Of a stretch of 64,000 bases of DNA, positions 1-20,000 are shown piece after piece. A model generated the notes under the pieces. The model searched no databases. It saw only the letters and a program-made list of their open reading frames with translations, and was not told where the DNA came from. Position 1 is the stretch's first letter, and each line of letters opens with the position of its first letter. Made by a program: the position numbers and the translations under genes. The DNA is from Cololabis saira. Its lineage: Eukaryota > Chordata > Actinopteri > Beloniformes > Belonidae. The stretch lies in the NCBI RefSeq assembly GCF_033807715.1, contig NC_084597.1, positions 11,370,722 to 11,434,721 of the forward strand. The letters are read 5' to 3'.

Positions 1-48
1 GCCAGAAATTATCGTGATACATTTTTTAGTCCATACCGCCCATCCCTA
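1..48. mobile_element. 3' end of a hAT-type element cut by the window edge
   Basis: The sequence from ATCGTGATAC to CGCCCATCCCTA is the reverse complement of the left end of the element at 7599 (TAGGGATGGGCGGTATGG). The rest is outside the window. Confidence 0.75.
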
Positions 49-124
49 CTCAACAGTGTAATTGGGGGAATCGCTTTTAGCAAAATCTTCCTTTCAATAA
101 TTTGTGCTTCTTTCTCCTGTTCAG

Positions 125-8745
<8,621 letters not shown>

Positions 8746-9540
8746 AATGCTGGTGATGCCGCTGTAATTTAATCGTCTTTGTATAGCAGGCAGGGGAAGG
8801 GGGGGTTCTGTAGTGAGCTCCTCCACACTATAATCCAAAACAGGAAATTGAGAAGCTTCAGAGCTTGTCGTCAGATCACTGTACTGCTGATGCATTTCAA
8901 ATTTTCTTGTTAGACTCTTTGAAAATGGATGTCTGCAGTTATTATGAAGTGTGACCCGCCAATTAAAGTGCTGCCCTGCTGAGGAGTCTAATATAGCACG
9001 CACTCTGAAATTTATGGAGCGCTTTGTGGACGCTTTTGAACAGCAACAATGTAAATGCACATAGAAGGATTAAGAGGGGGTATTTTAGTGGCCTCAAAGC
9101 CCTTATGAGGAACTGTGATGTGCGAGATTTCTCCTTCAGGGAATCTGCTGGAGCGCCTCACGTCACTAACTCCATCAGTTTAAAACAGTTTGAAATGCTT
9201 AGTTTGTGTCATCTTGCCTGCGAGGGAAGAAGTTAACACTAATGGCACGCGTATCTAATTGCAGGTGTAACTCGGATGGTGTAAAGTGTAGAAATAATAC
9301 TTGTGCTTCACTTTAGAGGGTTTCTGCAAATTTCGTTTCAATTGATCGTAAACTTAACGTTCATCTTTGGTAACATTGTTTCAAACACTTTTTGAGTGCA
9401 TTATTGATGTAGTTTCCTTTTTTGGATACATAAAGGGATAATGTAGTATATTCTTTCAGTTCAGGGACTTTTTAATTGGAAGTTTTGACTAGTTTCTGTA
9501 CCTAAAAAAAATAATTTCCCAAAAAGATCAGAGTTTACAC
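8746..9540 (+). other. Probable 3' UTR of the upstream G alpha gene; unique sequence
   Basis: About 800 bp after the stop with no repeat-family end, no convincing ORF and no AATAAA. It is probably the proximal 3' UTR. The transcript end is not visible here and may lie as far as 10.74 kb. Confidence 0.45.
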
Positions 9541-9550
9541 TATTAGTCTA

Positions 9551-10380
9551 GGCAGAATTTCTGAAAATGTGCTTATTTAAAGTGCTGAAGGCATTTTGTG
9601 AATATTTACAATATACAACATTTCTAGGGGTATTAAGGGGTGCTGAATCCAAATCTGCTGTATATGAAGCTCAAAAATGTCCCAAAATGCCTCAAAATTG
9701 AGAAATCCAACACGGCCGCCAGGCTGAAATCTATTTTTCAGTATATCTTTTTGACTAAACAAGGTACAAAAATGAATTAAATGTACTTTTGTAAGTTTTC
9801 CTACATGACAACCTCTTTATCACTAATGACCACCTTTTTCTCTATACTTGTGCTGATTATTGACACGTGATCTAAATCAGGACAGGATGTTAAATTCCCA
9901 TGTGTGAAAACCTGTGAACATTTAATTCAAGTTCGTAACTTTTTGTACATTTGTTTGTACATTTGACCTCAAAACAAAATACAAAGTAAGTAAAAGTAGC
10001 CTAATAACAATAATAATAACTGAGTAATTATTCATAGTTAAAAACAACTTTTTTTTGCAATATCTAAGCAGTTTCTTCACATTACATCTCAATTCTGAAT
10101 ATGGCATCGAATTGCCCATGTAGGAAAACTTACAAAAGTACATTTAATTCATGTTTGTACCTTGTTTAGTCAAAAAGATATACTGAAAAATAGATTTCAG
10201 CCTGGCGGTGGCGGCCATGTTGGATTTCTCGATTTTGAGGAATTTTGGGACATTTTTGAGCTTCATATACAGCAGATTTGGATCCAGCACCCCTTAATAC
10301 CCCTAGAAATGTTGTCAGTTGTAAATATTCGCAAAATGCCTTCGGGGTTCTGATTTTGTGAAAATTTACCCTGTCTATAT
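9551..10380. repeat. Inverted-repeat (foldback) element downstream of the first G alpha gene
   Basis: Two arms of about 230 bp (roughly 9580-9808 and 10117-10342) are near-perfect reverse complements separated by about 300 bp. Shared landmarks are AGTATATCTTTTTGACTAAA in the left arm and its complement in the right, and the GGGGTATTAAGGGGTGCTG block. The exact ends and TSD are not resolved, so the class is open. If the poly(A) site at 10.73 kb is used, it lies inside the 3' UTR. Confidence 0.75.
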
Positions 10381-11406
10381 TATTTCTTAATGCACACCGG
10401 TCATGTCTTACGGTACGCTAAGCTCCTGCTGTGGTTATTTTCTATTGTAACTCACATCAAGGGCGTTGTTTTAAAGGTAAAATGCAAATGAGGGAACTGT
10501 TAAATGAGGGTTCAAACTCGTACGTTACTGATCCGAAATAATGCAGATCAAAGGTATCACATGCACAAAGAAAAAGCTCATATGCGAAGCCACTGTGCTA
10601 ATGTTTACACAACAGTTTTATTCTTGTTTTGTAAAATTAATCACACTCTACTTTGTACTATTTAATTTATGGGCACGTTTTTGTGTTGCCGTAGTCTTTG
10701 AATGCAGTTTTACTGTTCTTAAAAGTAATTGAATAAATAAACCATTTTGCTCATTTGCTGCTCAGGTTTCTCTGTCTTTGTGTTCACAAATCAGCTCGAG
10801 TGTGTGCTGACAGTTTACCGTTCAAGTGTTTGTCTTTTTGGCTGTTTTCTATCGGCTCATCTGGAGCCGTGTTTGTCCTGAAATCCTCCTCCTGTGATTC
10901 ATCCATCTGGCTGGAGCCCGCAGCGCTCCGTCCATATTTTTAGTCTCTTACACGGGGATGTAAAGTGTGCCAAAGAACCATTATATTTGGAGGACAGACA
11001 CTAAAGTAATGTGGCAGTTACACATGTCGCTTGAAAGGATGGATTAAAGGGTTCCTTGAATCAAAAGCTTATTCTGCTTTCCAGTCAACATATTGTCCTC
11101 CAAATATAATATGCGCCAGTGCTGACTATTGATTAAAATTCTGCAAAGAGTTCCAGTAAAATAGTCCCAGCAAACAGAAAATAGCACTTAATTTACTATT
11201 TAAGCTGTGAGATATTTACAAAACAAGTCTGTTTAATACGTATTTAAATTATAATGAGGAAAACATACACGAGTGGTCTTCAAGGGGGGTGGTATGAATA
11301 ATAATAATAAAAAAAAGGGAAAGCTTGGACACTGCAAGCATAATCAGAGCCGCTGCTTGCCAACAGGCGTACCAGGCAAATTCTTGGGGCCCCAACCCAG
11401 AAGTGG
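10381..11406. other. Unique intergenic sequence
   Basis: No gene seen. It holds a short inverted pair (TATATTTGGAGGACA near 10984 and its complement near 11093) and a small ATA-rich stretch near 11297. Confidence 0.4.
10732..10741 (+). promoter_or_regulatory. Candidate poly(A) signals for the first G alpha gene
   Basis: Overlapping AATAAA hexamers at 10732-10737 and 10736-10741, followed by a T-rich stretch, are the first well-placed ones after the 8745 stop. That would give a 3' UTR of about 2 kb. Confidence 0.35.
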
Positions 11407-11414
11407 GCCCCCGA

Positions 11415-12386
11415 TAGGGTTGCCACCTTTCAGAAATAGAAATAAGGGACGCCCTGATTTCAGCAGCGCAAGAGCCAAAAAAAAGCCCCAAAACTTCTAA
11501 ACTGAATAAAAATGTGTTTATTTTATATGAAAAAACTAAATGCTTTGATTTAAAGTTTAAAGTGCTTTAATAGCATTGAACTTGCATGACTGTACAGACA
11601 GACAACCATACTAGCAACTGAAATATCCTCCTATGCTACGTATGTCCACATCAGCCCAGATGTATAATATAGCCTACAGGTGAAGAATATGGTGTAAAAG
11701 TTAATTTATTTCAATAATTCAACTAGAATATGGTGTAAAAGTAAATTTATTTCAATAATTAAACTAGAATATGGTGTAAAAGTTAATTTATTTCAATAAT
11801 TCAACTAGAATATGGTGTAAAAATAAATTTATTTCAATAATTCAACTAGAATATGGTGTAAAAGTAAATTTATTTCAATAATTCAACTAGAATATGGTGT
11901 AAAAGTTAACTTATTTCAATAATTCAACTAGAATATGGTGTAAAAGTTAATTTATTTCAATAATTCAACTAGAATATGGCGTAAAAGTTAACTTATTTCA
12001 ATAATTCAACTAGAATATGGTGTAAAAGTTAATTTATTTCAATAATTCAACTAGAATATGGTGTAAAAGTTAATTTATTTCAATAATTCAACTAGAATAT
12101 GGTGTAAAAAGTTAATTTATTTCAATAATTCAACTAGAATATGGTGTAAAGGTTCATTTATTTCAATAATTCAACTAGAATATGGTGTAAAAGTTAATTT
12201 ATTTCAATAATTCAACTAGAATATGGTGTAAAGGTTCATTTATTTCAATAATTCAACTAGAATATGGTGTAAAAGTTAATGAAAATACGGTACAAATCGT
12301 GTCCCGTATTAGTTCAATACGGGACGCAACATTTTTTTCTCAAATAAAGGACAATTCCGTATTTTACGGGATGGGTGGCAACCCTA
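11415..12386. mobile_element. Non-autonomous hAT-type element, family 'GGGTTGCCACC', copy 1, with 41-bp array
   Basis: TIRs TAGGGTTGCCACC / GGTGGCAACCCTA, flanked by an 8-bp direct repeat with one mismatch (GCCCCCGA at 11407-11414, GTCCCCGA at 12387-12394). Inside is a tandem array with a 41-bp unit (contains AATATGGTGTAAAAGTTAAT), about 14.5 copies from 11685 to 12277. No transposase. Confidence 0.88.
11685..12277. repeat. 41-bp minisatellite inside hAT copy 1
   Basis: Roughly 14.5 units, each with AACTAGAATATGGTGTAAAA; unit-to-unit changes are mostly single bases (AATTTATTT/AACTTATTT). Confidence 0.92.
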
Positions 12387-12394
12387 GTCCCCGA

Positions 12395-12861
12395 GGGCCG
12401 ACCAATTTTGGATCACAACAGACCAGTGACAATGAGAAAAAATGTCATCTTATGAAGCAAAGGGAAACCAGAAAAATGTTTGGAAACCACTGCACTATTT
12501 GTAAAATACTAAAAACACTAAAATGTCCATGAATGTCAAGGCCTCTGTGTGGTTCAGTTTGTAAAATAAATATTGAAAATGTCTGCAGATTTGATTATTG
12601 TACCTGAAAGTGTTACATTTCCAACATTTTGGAAAGATGGATAGTTGGAAATGTCAATAATAATACGGTAGAAATCTTGATGAACTGCTGTTGCTGAACT
12701 GGCGTCTTCTGGACTTCATGATGTCATCGTCCAAGAGGAGCTCCATCAGTCACTCACAACAACACATCTGAACGTCTGCAACAAGGAGTTTCAGTTTGGA
12801 AGTCTTTACTTTGGTCTTATGCAATCAAACTTGGGCTGTTTGGGATCATAGAGGGTCAAAT
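12395..12861. other. Unique intergenic sequence
   Basis: No gene or recognisable repeat end seen. Confidence 0.4.
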
Positions 12862-12865
12862 TTAA

Positions 12866-13206
12866 AGGAGCTTGAGGCTCCTTTTAAGAAATGAGACTCT
12901 CTAGCGCCACCCTTCGCCACGACGGCCGTCGGGGGTACTGCAGCCAACAGTGAAGCCGGCACGGGAGAACGGGGAGAACGCGCATGCAGCGTCATTTGAC
13001 GTCACATCCGCAGGACAGCGCGGGAAATTCCGGTCACAATTGCAGCACATTTTGCAGCACACAGCCTGTTCAAGGCAATGGAGAGATACACTAGAGGGCT
13101 CATTCTTTTTGGTTTGGAACGCTTCATCTGACATGATTACTAGAAAACTTAAAACGTATACACATTTTTTTTCATAAATCCTGCCTCAATCCTGCCTCAT
13201 GCTCCT
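12866..13206. mobile_element. TTAA-type MITE (piggyBac/Kolobok-like)
   Basis: Ends AGGAGC / GCTCCT directly flanked by TTAA on both sides (12862-12865, 13207-13210). The interior of about 340 bp is GC-rich and non-coding. Confidence 0.65.
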
Positions 13207-13273
13207 TTAAAGACCCCTTACTTCCTGCCTGCCTTCAAAAACATGGTGATGGGGCATAATACTGTACTATGAG

Positions 13274-14434
13274 TGTCATGGTGTGGTAGAGTTGGACCCA
13301 GATGCAGGAGACCAGGAGGCAGGAGTTCAAAAAAGGTGATTTATTGTGCCAATAAACAAAATAAAACTGCTGCAGAGCAGGATTAACACAAAACCCCAAG
13401 AGCTCACCAAAAACCTGACAGGATACATGGAGGACCAAACAGTACAGACCAGCAGTAGTGGAGTACATTAATGAAAAATCGTTCACTTTGTGGTATGTTA
13501 CAACCAAAAACGTAATAATGGCCAATAACGTAATAACTGCCAATAACGTAATAATTTTGGCCATTTCAAATGTAATAAGGCCAATAGTGTAATAATGTGC
13601 CAATAATGTAATAAAACGTTTGAGCCAATAACGTAATAACTTTTTGCCGATAATGTAATAAGGCATTACATTATTGGCTGGTTATCACGTTATTGGCCTG
13701 GTATTAAAAAAATATTACATTATCGGCAAAAGGTTATTACATTATTGACTCAAAAGTTTTATTACATTATTGGCACATTATTACACTATTGGCTTTATTA
13801 CATTTGAAATGGCCAAAATTATTACATTATTGGCAGTTATTACGATATTGGCCGTTATTACGTTTTTGGTTGTAACATGGTACAAGCGCCAAATTTGGTA
13901 CACAAGTGCTTTTGGACCTACTATCTCATAAAAGTATGTTGCCCACTTGAACAAACAAAGTGGCCCCCATTTTTCAAGATGGCCGCCATTCGAAGTGGTT
14001 TGAAACAGCGTTTGAACTATATTTTGATTGAATAGTCCTATTCTGATGGTTTATACATTGAAATATGTGTTTTTGCACATGAGAAATACAACTCTGCATT
14101 TAGAAAATCAAAATTATTGAATATTATGATGATACAATGCGAATTAAATGAAAAAAACACTCACAAAGACATTAGTTTCACTTAAAGCTTTTGGACCTGT
14201 AAGCTACTTGTACGGGAGGCCACGTAGAGGCTGTCTTTGTCTCCCCCACTTTTCTTCTTTTTTTTTTTGTATAGGCTATTGCTACAGGGAGCAAGAGAAA
14301 GACCAGACAAGATATAAACAGAAGGGTTAACGAGTTGATCAGGGCAGATGGGAACAAGGGAAGTCAATACATAACTGAAACACAAGGACATGGGTTTCAA
14401 AATAAAACAGGAACTAAATAACAAAACCGTGACA
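13274..14434. mobile_element. Transposon of uncertain class (TGTCATGG..CCGTGACA) with a palindromic insert
   Basis: Begins TGTCATGG and ends CCGTGACA, flanked by the direct repeat ATGAG (13269-13273, 14435-14439). TG..CA ends and a 5-bp duplication would suit a solo LTR, but the ends are also inverted repeats and no LTR features such as a TATA box or polypurine tract are convincing. It contains the palindrome at 13497-13876. Confidence 0.6.
13497..13876. repeat. 380-bp palindrome of TTATTACATTATTGGC-like units
   Basis: From GTTACAACCAAAAACG at the left to CGTTTTTGGTTGTAAC at the right, the sequence reads as its own reverse complement with few mismatches. It is built of short repeats such as GCCAATAACGTAATAA. 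Confidence 0.88.
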
Positions 14435-14439
14435 ATGAG

Positions 14440-14934
14440 GTTGTTTCACTGCTTCAGTCACACAGACCTCTTTTTGAATACATGAAAAAAACAGGCTCAT
14501 GATGATATTCTGAGGAAATCTGCTGTCAGTCCACTATTATATATTATAATAAAGCAACAAAGCATTTAATGCCATATGATAATATTCATTCATTTTTTTT
14601 CCAAATACAAAAAAAGGCCCTACATGTACAGACTAAGTGAAAGACCTTTTCACCTGATACAGCCTGACCTGAAGAATGAAAAGAAACATTTCAAGCATGT
14701 AAACGATGACTGCATTCCTCTAAAGGGAAGTCCTACTGCACATGCTGGTTTACTGTCATGACTACTGGAAATGAGTCATTGCTGGCGGTTATACCTGTCC
14801 CGCAGCCATTAAATGTCTTGTAGGAATATCTAAAACAACACATGTGTGCATGGTTTTGAGTTGGCAGTACTGGGATTGGTCCTAAGATTAAAAAGAAAGA
14901 GAGAAGTCAGATTCCAGGGGAGGGTCCTGGGCCA
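14440..14934. other. Unique intergenic sequence
   Basis: About 500 bp without a gene or delimited repeat. Confidence 0.4.
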
Positions 14935-14942
14935 CCTCCAAG

Positions 14943-16399
14943 TAGGGTTGCCACCTTTCAGAAATAGAAATAAGGGACACCCGATTTCAGCAGCGCAGGA
15001 GCCAAAAAAAATCCCCAAAACTTCTAAACTGCATAAAAATGTATTTATTTTATATGAAAAAACTAAATGCTTTGATTTAAAGTTTAAAGTGCTTTAATAG
15101 CATTGAACTTTCATGACTGTAGAGACAGACAACCATACTAGCAACTGAAATATCCTCCTATGCTACGTATGTCCACATCAGCCCAGATGTATAATATACA
15201 GGTGAAGAATATGGTGTAAAAGTTAATTCATTTCAATAATTCAACTAGAATATGGTGTAAAAGTTAACTTATTTCAATAATTCAACTAGAATATGGTGTA
15301 AAAGTTAATTCATTTCAATAATTCAACTAGAATATGGTGTAAAAGTTAATTCATTTCAATAATTCAACTAGAATATGGTGTAAAAGTTAATTCATTTCAA
15401 TAATTCAACTAGAATATGGTGTAAAAGTTAATTTATTTCAATAATTCAACTAGAATATGGTGTAAAAGTTAATTTATTTCAATAATTCAACTAGAATATG
15501 GTGTAAAAGTTAATTTATTTCAATAATTCAACTAGAATATGGTGTAAAAGTTAATTTATTTCAATAATTCAACTAGAATATGGTGTAAAAGTTAATTTAT
15601 TTCAATAATTCAACTAGAATATGGTGTAAAAGTTAATTTATTTCAATAATGTAACTAGAATATGGTGTAAAAGTTAATTTATTTCAATAATTCAACTAGA
15701 ATATGGTGTAAAAGTTAACTTATTTCAATAATTCAACTAGAATATGGTGTAAAAGTTAACTTATTTCAATAATTCAACTAGAATATGGTGTAAAAGTTAA
15801 TTTATTTCAATAATTCAACTAGAATATGGTGTAAAAGTTAATTTATTTCAATAATTCAACTAGAATATGGTGTAAAAGTTAACTTATTTCAATAATTCAA
15901 CTAGAATATGGTGTAAAAGTTAATTTATTTCAATAATTCAACTAGAATATGGTGTAAAAGTTAACTTATTTCAATAATTCAACTAGAATATGGTGTAAAA
16001 GTTAATTTATTTCAATAATTCAACTAGAATATGGTGTAAAAGTTAACTTATTTCAATAATTCAACTAGAATATGGTGTAAAAGTTAACTTATTTCAATAA
16101 TTCAACCAGAATATGGTGTAAAAGTTAACTTATTTCAATAATTCAACTAGAATATGGTGTAAAAGTTAACTTATTTCAATAATTCAACTAGAATATGGTG
16201 TAAAAGTTAACTTATTTCAATAATTCAACTAGAATATGGTGTAAAGGTTAATTTATTTCAATAATTCAACTAGAATATGGTGTAAAAGTTAATAAAAATA
16301 CGGTACAAATCGTGTCCTGTATTAGTTCAATACGGGACACAACATTTTTTTCTCAAATAAAGGACAATTCCGTATTTTACGGGACGGGTGGCAACCCTA
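14943..16399. mobile_element. Non-autonomous hAT-type element, family 'GGGTTGCCACC', copy 2
   Basis: Perfect 8-bp TSD CCTCCAAG (14935-14942, 16400-16407) around TAGGGTTGCCACC / GGTGGCAACCCTA. The flanking unique parts match copy 1 closely. The 41-bp array is longer, about 26 units (15206-16291). Confidence 0.93.
15206..16291. repeat. 41-bp minisatellite inside hAT copy 2
   Basis: About 26 tandem 41-bp units, very homogeneous, with alternating AACTTATTT and AATTTATTT variants. Confidence 0.93.
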
Positions 16400-16407
16400 C
16401 CTCCAAG

Positions 16408-16955
16408 TCAGATTAGTCTGAAAGCTTGATGGTTTGGATAAAGGACAGGTTCTATGAGGAAGCAGGTGTGAAATGATGGTATCACCAGGGTTGTCTTGGA
16501 TTGGATTTGACTTGAAATACTAGTATTTGTCTTTCTCTTAATCCCCTCAGGTGCTGCTCTGCAGCCACAGCTGCAGGTAAAACTCAGCTCCTGCATATTA
16601 CAATACACCTGGCTGGCCTCCCAGTAAGGTTTTCCCTCACAGTGGTGGCGGTGGAGGTGGTGGGAGAGTTTCAAATTCATGTGCCCATGAGAGTACATGC
16701 ACCTGAAAGCAGGTAGACATTGCATTGCCTTTCATCGAGGGCCCGCCTCCGGCTCTGCAGGAATGTGAAAAGCACCTGAACTGGATCCGCATGAGGAAGA
16801 ATGACTGCAGAAAACCACCTGGCAACTAACCTGTTCCGGGACACAAGTTTTCTTCACCAGCTCTCGCATGAATCACTAACCCTCTTTGGATTTGTATACA
16901 TTCCCTGCCAGAGTGTGGTAGTTTAACGAAGATCAGCTGGTAACTTGGATGAAGA
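16408..16955 (+). promoter_or_regulatory. Presumed gna15 promoter / 5' UTR region
   Basis: Unique sequence directly before the gna15 start codon. No clear TATA box. A short out-of-frame upstream ATG at 16949 (weak context, stop at 16979-16981) overlaps the start codon. Confidence 0.35.
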
Positions 16956-17076
16956 ATGGAGGATTGCTGCAAGTCTGCTGAGGAGCAGGACAGACTGAGG
17001 ATCCACAGAGAGATAGAGAGACAACTCCGCCGGGATAAGAATGACTTTCACCGGGAACTCAAACTACTCCTCTTAG
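16956..17076 (+). CDS. gna15: gna15 exon 1
   Basis: 121 bp, ATG to donor GT at 17077-17078. Encodes [15 protein letters not shown] and the N-terminal helix ending RELKLLLL plus the first base of Gly. Confidence 0.92.
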
Positions 17077-20000
17077 GTGAGAGCTCACACCTTCAGGAAA
17101 TATTAAAGAAATTAACAAAACCTTTGGACACTATAACTTTGTGGGGAATCATAAAAAAACACTAACATTTTTTTTTTATCTTAATGTTATAAGTTTAAAT
17201 TAAACTCTCATATATTTTATGAAGTATTTTGAAGTAAAATAAACGTTAACGTGAAATAAGTAAATGTTATTAATTAATTTATTTACTTTTTTGACTAATA
17301 TATTCATATGTTTTCAATGCTGACTAAATCTACGGTTGCCTAGATGAGACAATTCTTGCAGACGCATTAGAATACAATTATAGTAGCATGCTTATGTAAG
17401 GTTGCTCTCTTGATTCATTGATAAACCAGCCTTACTTGTTATATTCACCTACGTCTAACTCAAGAAGACTTTATTGTTCAACTCATAGTATGGCATAGCA
17501 CCCCCCACATTTATTTCTCTCCCCGATTTTAAGAGGCATATCTCCAGAGGTGTCAAAAGTATTCACATTCATTACTCAGGTAGAAGTATAGATACTAGAG
17601 TTTAAAAATACTCCTGTAGAAGTTGAAGTATCAACTCAAGTATTTTGTACTCAAGTAAAAGTATAAAAGTACTGGTTTCAAAACTACTTAAAGTATAAAA
17701 GTAAAAGTAATGTAAGAGGGAAAAAGCCATTAAGGACAAAAGCCATTGAAAATGAATGTATCTTAGTATAATGCAAATATATTAAAAAACCATATATGTG
17801 TACTATTGAGCATTAACATGTGTTTCAGAGAGCAGGAGATATGATGACTAGTTTCCTATAAGTATTGTAATGGTGCAAAAAGTCAAACTTCAGGGGCATG
17901 TTATCATTTATCCTAACCTTTATTGGAATGTACATCCAAGTTTAGTTGCAGGAATCTGAGGGAACGGATGTAAGAACAAAACTGGACAAGAACATCTGAA
18001 ACAACCACAACCAAATTCACTCTATCCGGATGGAGCAATTTAACTGGATAGGTTTTTTTTAAAGGCCAAAATGAACTAGAGTAACAAGGCTGTTTTTAAA
18101 ATGTAAGGAGTAAAAAGTACAGATAATTGTGTGAAAATGTAAGGAGTAAAAGTAAAAAGTCGTCTGATAAATAATTACTCCAGTGAAGTAAAGATAACCA
18201 AAATTTCTACTTAAGTAAGGTAACGAAGTATTTGTACTTCGTTACTTGACACCTCTGCATCTCTGCCCAACCTGTAATCTTGACCTTAAAGGTACAGTGG
18301 ACCTTATCAAATAACACCTTTATAAATGAATGATTGATAATTCAAAACATGAATGAGATGACAGTAAATTAAATCATATCACGCTTTATCTTTAACGTAC
18401 TTCACAAAAATAAATCTCAGTCTACATACTTCCCTTTGTTGGGATGAAATGTCCTCATTTCAAAAGGTTACAAAAAATAAATCTCATTTTACACTAATAT
18501 TCTAATGTTCGACAGTAGCACTGTTGCCATGTCAATAATTTATATTTTGTGCGTTGAATACATAAAACATCCCAAAACAAACGTATTAATACAACCTGAT
18601 CTGATCTATTATACTATTAATTCACTGTATCAAATCTGCAAAAAAAATTTCACAGATCAAAGGTCTTTTAAGGGTTTAATTCAGATTGCGTCAAATTCTT
18701 GATGACATTTCTTATAAATCCTAACCTCAAAATTTGACAATTTCTCTTGAAATATACAATTTCTGGAGGGGCATTTTTATGCTTGGATTGTTTTATTTTT
18801 AATATCTGATTGAGCAGTAAAGTCATTGGTTAACTTGTAGTTGTAGTGCTTTTAACTTTCAATTCAAATCAACTTTATTTATATAGCGTGTATTACAACA
18901 GAAGTTGTCTCTAGGCGCTTCCCAGAGACCGAGGCCAACGGCAAGCGCTATGTGGGCCAGATGTGTTGCGAGGTTCATTAACTGGGACAAATCCGGGTTT
19001 TTGCCATGTGTTGTATGAATCAGATGTGGTGCAAGTTTCATGGGACAGTTTTGACATGCCGTATGGCAAGTGCAGAGAGGGCCGAGTGTGACCCAAAGGG
19101 TCAAAACCAAGGCCAAGAACAAAAAAAATGTCAAGGGGTGAAACTATGGAACCGCCTGGATGAGGAACTAAAAAAAAGTAGCTCAATTTACAAATTTAAA
19201 AAAAATTATAAATATAAAATAATAGATAAATATAGAACACTAATATAAATTATCTTCATATTAAACTGTCTAAATTATGCAACTTTCCTCCTGCAGCTGT
19301 CCTCAATCCTGAGTGACCACATTTATTTTCTTCTCTTCTTTGTTCATTTTCTTTGTTTTGTTCGTTCGTTTCGTTTTCTTCTTATTAGTATCTTTTTTTT
19401 TTTTCTGTAGTCTGCCTTTTGTTGAAAAGGATAGGCAAAATAAGCCATGAGGCTTCAGCCTATACCTTTTTGGTAAAAAAAAAAAGGAAATGTGTACATA
19501 TATATAATATATACAGGTAAAAGCCAGTAAATCAGAATATTTTGGAAAAACTTGATTTATTTCAGTAATTGCAGTCAAAAGGAGCTCCAACCAAGTATTG
19601 AGTATTGTACATGCTCATATTTTCATTTTCATACTTTTCAGTTGTCCAACATTTCTAAAAATCCCTTTTTTCTAATTTTGTGACACACGGAATTTTGGAT
19701 TTTCATTTGTTGGCACTTCAAATCATCACAATTAAATGAAATAAACATTTGAATGCATCAGTCTGTGTGCAATTAATACATTTAATGTACAAGTTACACC
19801 TTTTGACTGCAATTACTGAAATAAATCAAGTTTTTCAAAATATTCTAATTTACTGGCTTTTACCTGTATATATATATTTATACCTGTGTGTATACATATA
19901 CAGTGTGTATATGCAAACATCTTAAAATGTAAACGACCAAAACAAAATAAACTAAACTAAACTAAAAAGGAAGAATTGTCGTGTGGATATGCGGCTAAAG

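Noticed and set aside
11685..12277. Regular 41-bp repeats suggesting a CRISPR array
   Set aside because: No spacers; the units are contiguous and lie inside a eukaryotic transposon.
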